NCBI RefSeq assembly: GCF_004342485.1
Contig: NZ_SMBU01000006.1
Span: 149,058 to 213,057 of the forward strand
Reading direction: 5' to 3'
DNA length: 64,000 bases
Origin: Roseateles saccharophilus
Lineage (GTDB): Bacteria > Pseudomonadota > Gammaproteobacteria > Burkholderiales > Burkholderiaceae_C
The translations under genes were made by a program, and so were the position numbers. This document shows, piece after piece, positions 25,238 to 33,815 of the stretch. Position 1 is the first letter of the stretch. Each line of letters starts with the position of its first letter. The notes below the pieces were generated by a model that made no database searches, was not told the DNA's origin, and saw only the letters and a list, made by a program, of their open reading frames with translations.

Positions 25238-27160
25238 TCAGGCTTCAACAATCATTCGCGAACGCATCTCCAGATGCAGCGCGTGGCAGAAGTTGGTGCA
25301 GTACATCCAGAACACCCCAGGCTTGTCGGCCACGAAGTTCACCGACGCCGTCTCCAGCGGGTTCACGATGAACTGGATGTTGTATTTGGGGATGGCCACG
25401 CCGTGGGTCAGGTCCTCGACCTTGTCGAGGTTGGTGAGGATCAGCGTGACTTCGTCGCCCTTCTTCAGCTTGAACTCGCGCAGGCTGAAGGCCGGGGCCT
25501 GCGAGGTCAGCTTGACCACGACCTTCTTGCCGTTGCGGGTGACGCCGGAGTCCTTGGGGTCCTTCACCGCGAGCGGGAAGTCGTCCAGCGCATAGACCTG
25601 CTTGGGCGACAGCAGCTCGCGCTTGAAGATGATGAAGTCGTGCGGCTCGCCGCGCACCGGGTGGTCGGCCAGCAACTGCATCTTGTCGCCGGAGATGTCG
25701 ATCAGCTGCTCGTTCTCGGGGTGCAGCGGGCCGACGGGCAGGAAGCGATCCTTGGAGAACTTGCAGCCCACCGCCAGGTATTTGCCGTCGGCGGCCTTGG
25801 TCTCCGACTGCGATGCGTTCAGGTGGCCGGGCTGGTATTGCACGTCGACGCGGTCCACCACGTACTTGACGCTCTTGTCGCCGGCGTGAAACTTGATCGC
25901 GGCGTCCACATTCCACTTGACGACCTGGCTGTCAAGGAACAGCGTCGTGTAGGCGTTGCCGCGGCCGTCGAAGGCCGTGTGCAAGGGGCCCAGGCCCAGC
26001 TCGACCTCGGCGACGATGGCGTCGTCGGTCTTGGCGAGCTTGCCCTCGAAGTAGTCGAGCATGCGGCTGAGTTCGATGACAGTCGCCGTCGGCGACAGCT
26101 TGCCCGCGCAGATGAAGTACTTGCCGTCGGGGCTCGCATTGACGCCGTGCGGGTTCTTGGGCACCGACACATAGGCCGTGAGTGCCGTCTTCGGGTCCTT
26201 GTTGGCCTCGTGCGTGCCGTCCACCACGGGCACCTTGGAGTCCCCATAGGTCTTGAACTTGCCGGCCTTCACCGCGGCCTCGATGCGCGCCACGTTGAAG
26301 AACAGGCAGGCGTCGCGCTCGGCGGACATCATGTCCTCGTAGTGCACGCCCATCTCGGTGTTGTACTGGTTGGTGGCGGCCAGCTTGCCGTCGTACGAGG
26401 TCGCGACGAGGTCGCAGTTACCGTCGATCAGCGCCTGCCAGCGCACTTCCATCGTTTCGGCGTCCACGCAGCTGAACAGCGAGCGGTACTTGCTGCCGTC
26501 TTCCGTGCCCACCGTATTGGGCAGGGGGGTGGCGAACTCGCCGCCGCAGAACACGCGGGTCGTGTGGTTGATCTTTTCATCCACCGGGTCGCGCTTGTCC
26601 GGGAAGATGCCGTGGAAGCCCTGGACGTTGGGCAGTTCGGTGATGTGATCGCAGATGAAATAGTCGAGCCGGATGCGTGCGAGCCGGCTGTTGATCTTGT
26701 CGTTGACCCAGGCATAGCGGCCGTCGTAGTTGCCGTCCTTGTAGGACGCGTGCACGTGGTGGGTATCCGCCACGGTGTAGCGCAGGCTGCCATCCGGCTT
26801 GGTGCCCATCACCTTCTTGGATTCGTTGGTGATGCCCCAGCCCACCAGCGCATCCGGGTTGAAGCAGGGGATGCGATGAATCTCGCGGCCCGAGGGCAGG
26901 CCGAGCACCCGGACGTCGCCGGTATGGCCACCGCTCCACAGGCCGTAATAGCTGTCCAGTTCACCGGGCTTCAGGTGGATGGCGTCTGATGCGGCATGCG
27001 CGGTGGCGCCCGTCGCCGCCGCCGGTGCGGCGGTGCCGCCGCCGGACTTGTCCGTGCAGGCCGCCAGGCCCGCCGCCAGACCGGCCAGGGCAGCGGAGTT
27101 CATGAACTTGCGGCGACCCAGTCCCGTGGCGAGCTCAGGGGTTTTTGCTTCATTGCTCAT
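25238..27160 (-). CDS. nosZ: Nitrous-oxide reductase NosZ, Tat-exported
   Basis: 640 residues, the usual length for clade I NosZ. The Tat signal is GRRKFMNSAALAGLAAG. The beta-propeller holds the CuZ histidines, for example DTHHVHASYKDGNYDGRYAW and CDHITE. The C-terminal cupredoxin has the CuA site: YCTNFCHALHLEM with its two Cys, His and Met, plus an upstream His in DLTHGVAI. The enzyme reduces N2O to N2 in the periplasm. AGGAA precedes the ATG at 27160. It is first in nosZRDFYL, 110 bp from a perfect FNR/DNR box. Confidence 0.97.
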   Translation of the reverse strand: MSNEAKTPELATGLGRRKFMNSAALAGLAAGLAACTDKSGGGTAAPAAATGATAHAASDAIHLKPGELDSYYGLWSGGHTGDVRVLGLPSGREIHRIPCFNPDALVGWGITNESKKVMGTKPDGSLRYTVADTHHVHASYKDGNYDGRYAWVNDKINSRLARIRLDYFICDHITELPNVQGFHGIFPDKRDPVDEKINHTTRVFCGGEFATPLPNTVGTEDGSKYRSLFSCVDAETMEVRWQALIDGNCDLVATSYDGKLAATNQYNTEMGVHYEDMMSAERDACLFFNVARIEAAVKAGKFKTYGDSKVPVVDGTHEANKDPKTALTAYVSVPKNPHGVNASPDGKYFICAGKLSPTATVIELSRMLDYFEGKLAKTDDAIVAEVELGLGPLHTAFDGRGNAYTTLFLDSQVVKWNVDAAIKFHAGDKSVKYVVDRVDVQYQPGHLNASQSETKAADGKYLAVGCKFSKDRFLPVGPLHPENEQLIDISGDKMQLLADHPVRGEPHDFIIFKRELLSPKQVYALDDFPLAVKDPKDSGVTRNGKKVVVKLTSQAPAFSLREFKLKKGDEVTLILTNLDKVEDLTHGVAIPKYNIQFIVNPLETASVNFVADKPGVFWMYCTNFCHALHLEMRSRMIVEA

Positions 27161-27269
27161 TGCGATTCCTCGGACGTTGTGTTGCCCCATGACCGGGGCG
27201 TTGCGCTTGCTTGTTGCGCGGTTTGCGATCAGCGGGCTGCATCGTCGGAATTTCCGGGTGCGGCGACTT

Positions 27270-27283
27270 TGATTGACATCAAT
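27270..27283. promoter_or_regulatory. FNR/DNR box in the nosZ-cytochrome divergent region
   Basis: TTGATTGACATCAA is a perfect match to TTGAT-N4-ATCAA. Taking activation at -41.5, the rightward start would be near 27318, 25 bases before the cytochrome ATG. The leftward start would be near 27235, 75 bases before nosZ. One box may therefore serve both units under low oxygen or with nitric oxide. FNR/DNR/NNR control of nos genes is established. Confidence 0.85.
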
Positions 27284-27342
27284 AAAATACATTTGGAATG
27301 CATGTTTAAATGCCCGGCAACGATCAACCGGAGCCCAACGAC

Positions 27343-27765
27343 ATGTCCAAGCTGACCCTTTCCCTCTCTTCCCTTGTGCTCGTCGCGCTGCTGGGCGCAT
27401 GCAGCAAGACCGGCGGGCCGGCTCCCGAGACCACCCCGGCGCCTGCTCCGGCCACTGTCGCCGAGACGGCCCCCGCAGCCAGCGCCGCGCCAACGCCGGC
27501 TGCCAACGAGAACGGCCTGGGCAAATCGGTGTTCGGCAAGGTGTGCTCGATGTGCCATGCGGCCGGTGTGGCGGGCGCCCCCAAGCCGGGTGACCATGAC
27601 GATTGGGGCCCGCGCATCGCCCAGGGCAACGACGTCCTCTACAAGCACGCGCTGGGGGGCTTCAACGGCAGCAAGGGCAGCATGCCGGCCCGCGGCGGCA
27701 ACCCCGGCCTGAAGGACGAGGAAGTGCGCGCCGCCGTCGACTACATGGTCTCGCTGTCCCGCTGA
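27343..27765 (+). CDS. Lipoprotein cytochrome c (c5-like) of the nos locus
   Basis: 140 residues. A lipobox signal (LSSLVLVALLGAC) is followed by a ~35-residue Pro/Ala-rich linker and then one cytochrome c domain. The haem motif is CSMCH, with a methionine ligand in GSMPARGGNPGL and the closing helix EVRAAVDYMVSL. The arrangement matches membrane-tethered c5-type carriers that feed periplasmic reductases; a donor role to NosZ is inferred from position. The ATG at 27343 is preferred over the in-frame ATG at 27310 because it starts the signal peptide and suits the FNR-dependent start site. Confidence 0.85.
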   Translation: MSKLTLSLSSLVLVALLGACSKTGGPAPETTPAPAPATVAETAPAASAAPTPAANENGLGKSVFGKVCSMCHAAGVAGAPKPGDHDDWGPRIAQGNDVLYKHALGGFNGSKGSMPARGGNPGLKDEEVRAAVDYMVSLSR

Positions 27766-27823
27766 ACGGTCGACCGCGACCTTCGCCTTGCCACCGATTC
27801 CCCTCAACAACAGGACGTATCCC

Positions 27824-28828
27824 GTGGATGTGCACCGCCGACGCTTAGCGGCCAGCTTGCCGCTCCTGGTCACGGCCTTGTACCTGAAGCCTGCGCTGGC
27901 CGACCCGTCGGTCCACCAGGCCAGCCGCAACCTGATGGGCACCCGGCTCGACATCACCGTGCAGGGGTCGGACCGCCGGGCGCTGGCCGCAGCCGCAGAC
28001 GCCGCCTTCGCCACGATGGCACAGCTCAGCGACAGCCTGAGCCGCTTCAATCCGACCAGCCGCGTGAACGCCCTGCACCTGATGGCGGGCGTGCGCCCCC
28101 TGTCCGTCGACCCGGGCCTGATGTCCGTCCTGCAGCAGGCGCAGCACCTCGCGCAACTCAGCGAGGGCGCCTTCGACATCACGGTGGGCGCATATTCGCA
28201 GTGGAACTTCGAGCCCGGGCAGTTCCGCCTGCCGACGGCCGCTGAACTCACGGCGGAGGCTCGCCTGGTCGACCACCGTGACCTCATCCTCGACTCAAGG
28301 CAGGGCACGGCCTACCTGCGCCGTCGCGGCATGCGCCTGGACCTGGGCGGCATCGCCAAGCTGCCGATCCTGGAAGCCGGCCTGCAGACCCTGCGCCGGC
28401 ACGGTGTCCGGCACGCCATGCTCAACGGCGGTGGCGACGTGCGCGTGATGGGCGGCCTGCTCGGCCGGCCCTGGCGAATCGGGCTGCGCGATCCGCGCTC
28501 ACCCTCGCGCATGCTCGGCAGCGTGGCCCTGAGCGACGGCTGGGTGGCCGCCTCCGGGGATTACGAGCGCTGCTTCGACCGCGATGGCAGGCACTACCAC
28601 CACATCCTGGATCCGCGCACCGGATGGCCCACCCGCGGGCCTCACGGCATCACCCTGGTGTCGCGCGACCTGCCCGACATCAACGGCATCGGCGCCGCCA
28701 TGATGGTGGCCGGCTCGGCGTGGGCCAGGTCCAGCCTGGCCGCGCGTCCGGGGGTGGACGCGCTGATCGTGGACCGCAACCAAAGCGTCTGGACGAGCGG
28801 TGGCATGCCTGCGTTGCTGCATGCCTGA
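27824..28828 (+). CDS. nosX: ApbE-type FAD:protein FMN transferase (NosX)
   Basis: 334 residues, with a GTG start at 27824 preceded by AGGA. The N-terminus is an export signal (VHRRRLAASLPLLVTALYL). ApbE motifs are NLMGTRLDITV, LSRFNPTSRVNAL, GAFDITVGAYSQ, LDLGGIAKLPILE, MLNGGGDVRVMG, and HHILDPRTGWP. The family attaches FMN to threonine in D-x-x-[SG]GAT motifs; NosR in this cluster has exactly such a site (Thr178). The gene therefore most likely matures NosR. It is cotranscribed with the upstream cytochrome (58-bp gap). Confidence 0.9.
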   Translation: MDVHRRRLAASLPLLVTALYLKPALADPSVHQASRNLMGTRLDITVQGSDRRALAAAADAAFATMAQLSDSLSRFNPTSRVNALHLMAGVRPLSVDPGLMSVLQQAQHLAQLSEGAFDITVGAYSQWNFEPGQFRLPTAAELTAEARLVDHRDLILDSRQGTAYLRRRGMRLDLGGIAKLPILEAGLQTLRRHGVRHAMLNGGGDVRVMGGLLGRPWRIGLRDPRSPSRMLGSVALSDGWVAASGDYERCFDRDGRHYHHILDPRTGWPTRGPHGITLVSRDLPDINGIGAAMMVAGSAWARSSLAARPGVDALIVDRNQSVWTSGGMPALLHA

Positions 28829-28934
28829 AAGCCCGCTTCGCTCGCGCACGCCTGCGCTCGTTGGCGTGGGTTCCTGCGGCCGAGGTGGTTCCAGGGCACG
28901 GCCATTGGCTGGCCAACTGAACCGAGACAACCCC

Positions 28935-29894
28935 ATGAAGAAGCTTCACCGTGTCGCCGCCATGCTGGCGCCGCTCGCCCTCGCCCTGCCTTCGCTGTCC
29001 TGGGCCTGCTCCAGCTGTGGCTGCACCCTCAATTCGGACTGGGCCAGCCAGGGCTTCAAGGCCGAGGAAGGCCTGAGCCTCGACCTGCGCTTCGACACCT
29101 TCATCCAGAACGACATGCGTACCGGAACCGGCCGCGTCAACACCTCGGGCATCACGTTCCCGACCGACCAGGAAATCCAGCAAAGGACCACCAACCGGAA
29201 CACGACGCTGGCCGCCGACTACGGCTTCAACGCGGACTGGGGCATGGCGGTGCTGCTGCCCTACTACGACCGCCCTCATTCGACCATCGCTCCGGGCGAC
29301 ACCGACATCTCGACTTCGCACTCGTCGAGCATCGGCGACCTGCGGGTGCTCGGGCGCTACCAGGGGTTCTCGCCCGAACGCGACTGGGGCGTGCAGTTCG
29401 GCCTGAAGCTGCCGACGGGGCGCACCGACGTGAACTTCAGCAACGGCCCGCAGGCCGGCCAACCCCTGGACCGGGGCCTGCAGCCGGGAACGGGGTCGAC
29501 CGACCTGCTGCTGGGCATCTACCGCTTCGGCTCCATCAACGAGAACTTCGACTACTTCGCGCAGGCGCTGCTGCAGGTTCCGTTGACGTCCAAGGACGCC
29601 TTCAAGCCCGGCGTGGGAGCGAATCTGACGGCCGGCGTGCGCTACCTGACCGACGGCCCCGTGGTGCCGCATCTGCAGCTCAATGTGCGCACCGAGCGCA
29701 GGGAGACCGGGGCCAACGCCGACGCGGGGAACTCCGGGGCCACGCTGGTCTACTTGAGCCCCGTCGTGACGTGGAGCATCACCGAGAAGCTGAAGGCCTA
29801 TGGCGTCGTGCAGCTGCCCCTCTACCAGCGCGTGACGGGCTACCAGCTCGAGCCGAAGTACAGCGTCTCGGTCGGCTTGCACCACGCCTTTTGA
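28935..29894 (+). CDS. Outer-membrane beta-barrel-like protein with mature N-terminus CSSCGC
   Basis: 319 residues. The signal peptide (MKKLHRVAAMLAPLALALPS) ends before WACSSCGCTLNSDW, so the mature protein begins with a C-x-x-C-x-C motif. The rest alternates polar and hydrophobic residues like a porin or PF13557-type transporter barrel: LSLDLRFDTFI, LAADYGFNADWGMAVLLPYY, LGRYQGFSPERDWGVQFGLKL, and a terminal Phe (SVSVGLHHAF) as expected for BAM insertion. It follows nosX and precedes a convergent MFS gene. A role in copper or metal passage for NosZ is suggested by context and the Cys motif, not shown. Confidence 0.7.
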   Translation: MKKLHRVAAMLAPLALALPSLSWACSSCGCTLNSDWASQGFKAEEGLSLDLRFDTFIQNDMRTGTGRVNTSGITFPTDQEIQQRTTNRNTTLAADYGFNADWGMAVLLPYYDRPHSTIAPGDTDISTSHSSSIGDLRVLGRYQGFSPERDWGVQFGLKLPTGRTDVNFSNGPQAGQPLDRGLQPGTGSTDLLLGIYRFGSINENFDYFAQALLQVPLTSKDAFKPGVGANLTAGVRYLTDGPVVPHLQLNVRTERRETGANADAGNSGATLVYLSPVVTWSITEKLKAYGVVQLPLYQRVTGYQLEPKYSVSVGLHHAF

Positions 29895-29912
29895 GCGCCG
29901 TTCAGCGTTGCC

Positions 29913-31196
29913 CTAAGCCACCGCGACACCCGAGTAGGCGATGCGCCGGATCGGCGTGAACAGCGCGCCCAGCGCCACCACCACCAGCAAGCAGCAGGCA
30001 GCGACCGTGAACAGCTGCGTCACGTCCAGTACGCGCAGCGCGGCGCCTGCCGTGGCCGAAGCCAGCGGGGCCAGGCCCATGACGATGAACATGAACAGCG
30101 CCATCGAGCGGCCCAGCATGGCGGGCGGGATGCGATTTTGCAGCCAGCTGTAGACGGCCACCTGCACGAAGCCGCCCAGCGCGCCCAGCGGCAGCAGCAG
30201 CAGCGCGCCCTGCCAGGCCGCCTGCACATGGCCGAAGACGAGGAAGACGCCGCCGGCGATGCTGTCGATCAGCAGCACCGTGCCGCCCAGCGTGGACAGC
30301 CGCCAGTGCGGCCTCAGCCCGGACACCGCCATGCCGGCCAGCGCGCCCAGGCCGTGGGCGGCGAGCATGACGCCCAGCGCCGCGGCACCGCCGGGCAGGC
30401 GCTCGCTGGCCAGCACCGGCAGCGCGACCTGGATGGGCCCGCCGACGAAGAAGGCGATGGCCGCGAAGTAGAGGAAGAGGGCGCGCAGCTCGCGGTCCTG
30501 CCAGCAGGCGCGCATGGACTCGGCGATGGCGGCGAGCACGGGCTGGGCGGCCTTGGGCTCGCGCGCCGTCGTCTGCACGCGTGCCAGCGTCCAGGCCGAC
30601 ACGGCGAAGCTGAAGGCGTCGAAGCCGAAGGCCCAGGCCAGGCCGCCGCGGCCCAGGCCGGGGGCGCCGCCGGTGGTGACCAGTAGGCCGGCCAGCACCG
30701 GCCCGAGCAGCAGCACGAGCTGGCGTGCGCCCATCAGCAGGCCGTTGGCCGGCTGGAGCAGCGCGGGCGGCACGGCCTGCGGCAGGATGGCACTGCCGGC
30801 GGGGTAGCTGAAGGCCGTGGCCAGGCCGATGGCCAGCGTCAGCGCATAGATGGTCGGGAGTGTGACGTCGCCGCTCGCCGTCAGGGCCGCCAGCGCGCCG
30901 AGCAGGGCCGCGTTGAGCCACTTGGTGAGCCACAGCATGCGCTTGGGCGAGTGGCGGTCCACCAGCGCACCGCCGACGAGGATGAAGAGCGCGCGCGGCA
31001 GGCTGCCCAGGGCCAGCACGGTGCCCAGCACCAGCGGGTCCTTGCTCAGCGTCAGCACCAGCCAGGGCAGGGCCAGCAGCGTGAACTGGTCGCCCAGCAT
31101 GGACAGCAGGCCGCCGCCGAGCAGCCAACGGAAGTTGGTGTTGCGCAGCAGCGTGCGGCGCGGGTCGGGGGCGGACGCGGTATCGGTGGTGGTCAT
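29913..31196 (-). CDS. MFS exporter (EntS/MFS_3-like)
   Basis: 427 residues with about 12 membrane helices. The N-terminal half has NFRWLLGGGLLSMLGDQFTL and the motif-A-like GGALVDRHSPKRMLW. AFSYPAGSAILPQAVPP is typical of the enterobactin/macrolide exporter group. The upstream MerR/TipA-type regulator overlaps it by 4 bp, so it is probably a drug- or metabolite-efflux pump induced through that regulator. Substrate unknown. Confidence 0.85.
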   Translation of the reverse strand: MTTTDTASAPDPRRTLLRNTNFRWLLGGGLLSMLGDQFTLLALPWLVLTLSKDPLVLGTVLALGSLPRALFILVGGALVDRHSPKRMLWLTKWLNAALLGALAALTASGDVTLPTIYALTLAIGLATAFSYPAGSAILPQAVPPALLQPANGLLMGARQLVLLLGPVLAGLLVTTGGAPGLGRGGLAWAFGFDAFSFAVSAWTLARVQTTAREPKAAQPVLAAIAESMRACWQDRELRALFLYFAAIAFFVGGPIQVALPVLASERLPGGAAALGVMLAAHGLGALAGMAVSGLRPHWRLSTLGGTVLLIDSIAGGVFLVFGHVQAAWQGALLLLPLGALGGFVQVAVYSWLQNRIPPAMLGRSMALFMFIVMGLAPLASATAGAALRVLDVTQLFTVAACCLLVVVALGALFTPIRRIAYSGVAVA

Positions 31197-31936
31197 GCCT
31201 TTTCCTCAGGGGGCATCGTCGCGCGCGAGAGGCGCAGGTAGGCGAACAGCTCCGGTGTCACGCCGGACTGACGGGCCAGTTCGGGCTCGGCTTCGTACAT
31301 GCGCTGCATCGTGTCCTTCATGCCGGGGGCCATGTCGAGGAAGCGCTTTTGCAGCACCAGCCAGCGCCGCACCAGGGCCTGGACCTCGGGCGCGCCGGGG
31401 TCGCGGCCGGCGTCCATCGCGGTGCGGGCGGCCTGGATCAGCTTCGGCCATTCCAGCTCGACGGCGTCGCGTTCCGCCTCGGGCATGGCCTCCCAGCGCT
31501 GGCGCAGCGCGCGCATCTGGTCCGGGCTGAACCAGCGCTCCTGCACGCGCCGGATCGCCATCGCGTCGAGCAGCACCTGCAGCGCATCGCCGCCGTCGCC
31601 GTGCAGCTCCAGCCGCTTGGCGGCATTGCGCAGCGTCTGCAGCAGCGTCTCCTGGGCCAGCAGCTGGGCCTCGATCTGCTCGATCTGGGTCTGCAGCACG
31701 GCGGCCAGCGGCTGCGGCGCCTCGCCGTCGAGCATCGGCGTTATCTCCTTCAGCGACAGGCCGGCGTCGCGCAGCGCCAGCACGCGGTGCAGGCGCAGCA
31801 CGTCGGCCTCGCCGTAGCGGCGGTAGCCGGCCTCGCTGCGGCCCGAGGGGCGCAGCAGGCCGAGTTCTTCGTAGTGGTGCAGGGTTCGCACCGTCAGGCC
31901 GGCGCGCTTGGCCAGCTCTCCCACCGTGTAGTCCAT
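31193..31936 (-). CDS. MerR-family regulator with TipAS-like ligand domain
   Basis: 247 residues. The N-terminal MerR helix-turn-helix is MDYTVGELAKRAGLTVRTLH and YRRYGEADVLRLHRVLALRD. A coiled-coil dimerisation helix (about 75-115) follows, then a C-terminal helical domain resembling the TipA antibiotic-binding domain (ERWFSPDQMRALRQRWEAMP). The ATG at 31936 gives the standard MerR N-terminus. It likely controls itself and the downstream MFS exporter through the 19-bp-spacer promoter just upstream. Confidence 0.88.
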   Translation of the reverse strand: MDYTVGELAKRAGLTVRTLHHYEELGLLRPSGRSEAGYRRYGEADVLRLHRVLALRDAGLSLKEITPMLDGEAPQPLAAVLQTQIEQIEAQLLAQETLLQTLRNAAKRLELHGDGGDALQVLLDAMAIRRVQERWFSPDQMRALRQRWEAMPEAERDAVELEWPKLIQAARTAMDAGRDPGAPEVQALVRRWLVLQKRFLDMAPGMKDTMQRMYEAEPELARQSGVTPELFAYLRLSRATMPPEEKA

Positions 31937-31964
31937 GTCCGGCCCATGTTCAGGAATGGGCCGG

Positions 31965-31995
31965 ATGATGAAGCCTGACGTGACGTGAGGGTCAA
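31965..31995 (-). promoter_or_regulatory. MerR-type promoter with 19-bp spacer and dyad
   Basis: Minus strand: -35 TTGACC (31990-31995), -10 CATCAT (31965-31970), spacer exactly 19 bp. The spacer region carries the imperfect dyad CCTCACGTCACGTCAGG. Overlong spacers with a central dyad are the signature of promoters activated by MerR-family DNA distortion. It lies 29 bp upstream of the merR start. The remaining gap to 32199 shows no gene. Confidence 0.7.
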
Positions 31996-32198
31996 GCGCC
32001 GTGTGAACGGCGGGTTGGGTAGTCGCTCGGGATGCCTCCTCCTTACACCCTGTCCCTCGACCCGGTGACCGCGCACCCGGAACGGTCCGGCGATGTAAGA
32101 ACCTGGCCTTCCAGCGGACCAAGCGCTGCACTTCGGCCCCGGGCCACGAAAGCGCCTCGCACCCATCAGGCCTGATTCACGACTCCTCGGGAGCTTCC

Positions 32199-33284
32199 AT
32201 GAAACTGCAGCGATCTCTCCTTTCCACCCTTGTCGGCGCGACGCTTGCGGCGCTGGCCAGCGGTCCGGTCTTCGCGGCCGACGACGATGCCACGCACGGC
32301 CCCGTTCGCGCCACCCTGCTGGTGACCAGCACGAACAACGCGACCGCCAACAACGTCGTCGTGTTCCGGCTCGACACGAGCGGCGCGCCCGCGCTTTCGT
32401 ATGTGACCTCGCTGGCGACCGGCGGCGCCGGCGGCGCTGGCGGCAATGCCGGCCTGGTGCAGTTCCACGACGGCCTGGGCGCGGTCGCCAACCACGGCTC
32501 GAACTCCGTGACCCAGCTGATCCGCGAGGGGGATTTCGTCTATGTGGGCAAGAGCATCGGCCTGGCGCCCGGCTGCACGGGCCCGGTCTCGGTGGCCCTG
32601 AAGCACGAGCACCTGTATGCGGTGGGCGCCAACTGCGCCGAGGCCCACGCCTGGCCGTCGGGCAAGCTGGACGGCTCGGCCGTCGCGCTGCCCGATGCCT
32701 CGTCGGCGCAGATCGTGGCGGGGCGCAGCTGGGCGGCCGTGACGATGAAGTCGGGCTCTGTCACCCAACTGCCGCTGACCCGGCAGGGCGGGCTGAGCGG
32801 CACGGCCAGCATGGTCGCGCTGCCGGCCGGCGCCAACGACACGCCCCTGGGCGCGGCCTTCTGGGGCGACGTGCTGGGCTTCAACCCCGCGCACAGCCCC
32901 AACAGCCTGGCCCTGGTCGACCGCGACCGCATGGTCTACCCCATTGCCGGCCCGACGCCGGCCTTCCCCAACGGCAATGCACCATGCTGGCTCGTCAAGG
33001 GCCCGGGCAACCTCTGGTATTCGGGCAACACGCCGGCGCATGCGATCTCGATCTTCTTCAGCGACGGCATGGGCGGAGCTTTCTACAAGTCGGTGCCGCT
33101 GCCGGGGGCGCCGACCGACCTGACGATCTCTGCGGACGGCAAGTGGCTGGCCGCCATCTACACCGCGGCGGACGGCGGCCATATCGCCGTGTTTTCGATC
33201 GACGCCTATGGCGACCTCAGGCCGGCGGCTACGACGGGTGCCATCGGCGTGCCCAGCTTCAACGGCGTGGCCTTCAGCCAGTAG
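32199..33284 (+). CDS. Secreted protein of unknown function, probable beta-propeller
   Basis: 361 residues. The signal peptide (MKLQRSLLSTLVGATLAALA, cleaved near VFA|ADD) is clear. The mature sequence has repeated blade-like units ending in short beta strands (VVFRLDTSGAPALSYVTSL, GDFVYVGKSIGLAPG, ISADGKWLAAIYT, GHIAVFSIDAYGDLRP). This suggests a YncE/lactonase-like seven-bladed propeller. No catalytic residues can be named. GGAG precedes the ATG. Function unknown. Confidence 0.7.
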   Translation: MKLQRSLLSTLVGATLAALASGPVFAADDDATHGPVRATLLVTSTNNATANNVVVFRLDTSGAPALSYVTSLATGGAGGAGGNAGLVQFHDGLGAVANHGSNSVTQLIREGDFVYVGKSIGLAPGCTGPVSVALKHEHLYAVGANCAEAHAWPSGKLDGSAVALPDASSAQIVAGRSWAAVTMKSGSVTQLPLTRQGGLSGTASMVALPAGANDTPLGAAFWGDVLGFNPAHSPNSLALVDRDRMVYPIAGPTPAFPNGNAPCWLVKGPGNLWYSGNTPAHAISIFFSDGMGGAFYKSVPLPGAPTDLTISADGKWLAAIYTAADGGHIAVFSIDAYGDLRPAATTGAIGVPSFNGVAFSQ

Positions 33285-33311
33285 CCCTGGCGCGAACGCC
33301 GCCCACCCGTC

Positions 33312-33812
33312 TCATTCGCGCCCGTTCGGGCGCGGAGGAGGCGGCGGCGTGCGCGCGCCCGCCGCGACATGGCGCGTGAGCAGCCTGCCCGCCGAGGATT
33401 TCCAGACGTCGACGACGAACTGCGTCGTTGCGCCGCGTCCCTGCCCCATGTCGAGCAGGAAGCTCACGACGGCGACATCGCCGTCCTCGGTCACGCTGAG
33501 GTCGCGCACCCGGCTCTCGCGCTTGCGGCCACCGAGCGCGCTCAGCAGCCAGGCATCGCGTTCGAGCACATCCGGGCCGGCCGATGAGCGCGCGGTGAAG
33601 CCATCGGCGAGCAGCGCCTCGACCGCCGCGCGGTTGCGCTGATCGAGTGCCGCCGCGAGTGCGCGCTCGCGCTCCAGGTAGAGGCTGACGCTGCGCGTGG
33701 CCGTGCCCCGCATCGGCCCGCCACCCGGCTGGGAGAACGCCAGCGCGGGCGCCAAGCCGGCCAAGCACAAGGCCCCGAGCAGGACGCCGCGCCGCATCAT
33801 CAAGGGTGCCAT
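33312..33812 (-). CDS. Exported NTF2/DUF4440-like protein
   Basis: 166 residues. A signal peptide (RRGVLLGALCLAGLAPALA) precedes a small alpha+beta domain like SnoaL/DUF4440: YLERERALAAALDQRNRAAV, LLADGFTARSS, LSVTEDGDVAVVSFLL and TTQFVVDVW. The C-terminus is proline-rich. These domains bind small ligands or act as enzymes, but no active site can be assigned here. An alternative start at MMRR, 12 bp in, is equally possible. It ends in a GC palindrome and lies 3 bp after the EXORDIUM-like gene upstream on the same strand, so the two are probably cotranscribed. Confidence 0.65.
   Translation of the reverse strand: MAPLMMRRGVLLGALCLAGLAPALAFSQPGGGPMRGTATRSVSLYLERERALAAALDQRNRAAVEALLADGFTARSSAGPDVLERDAWLLSALGGRKRESRVRDLSVTEDGDVAVVSFLLDMGQGRGATTQFVVDVWKSSAGRLLTRHVAAGARTPPPPPRPNGRE
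33317..33334. terminator. GC palindrome between convergent genes
   Basis: CGCGCCCG-TT-CGGGCGCG is a perfect 8-bp inverted repeat spanning the 3' end of the NTF2-like gene, 33 bp after the convergent propeller gene. It may act as a bidirectional terminator, though neither side has a T-run. Confidence 0.4.
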
Positions 33813-33815
33813 ACG

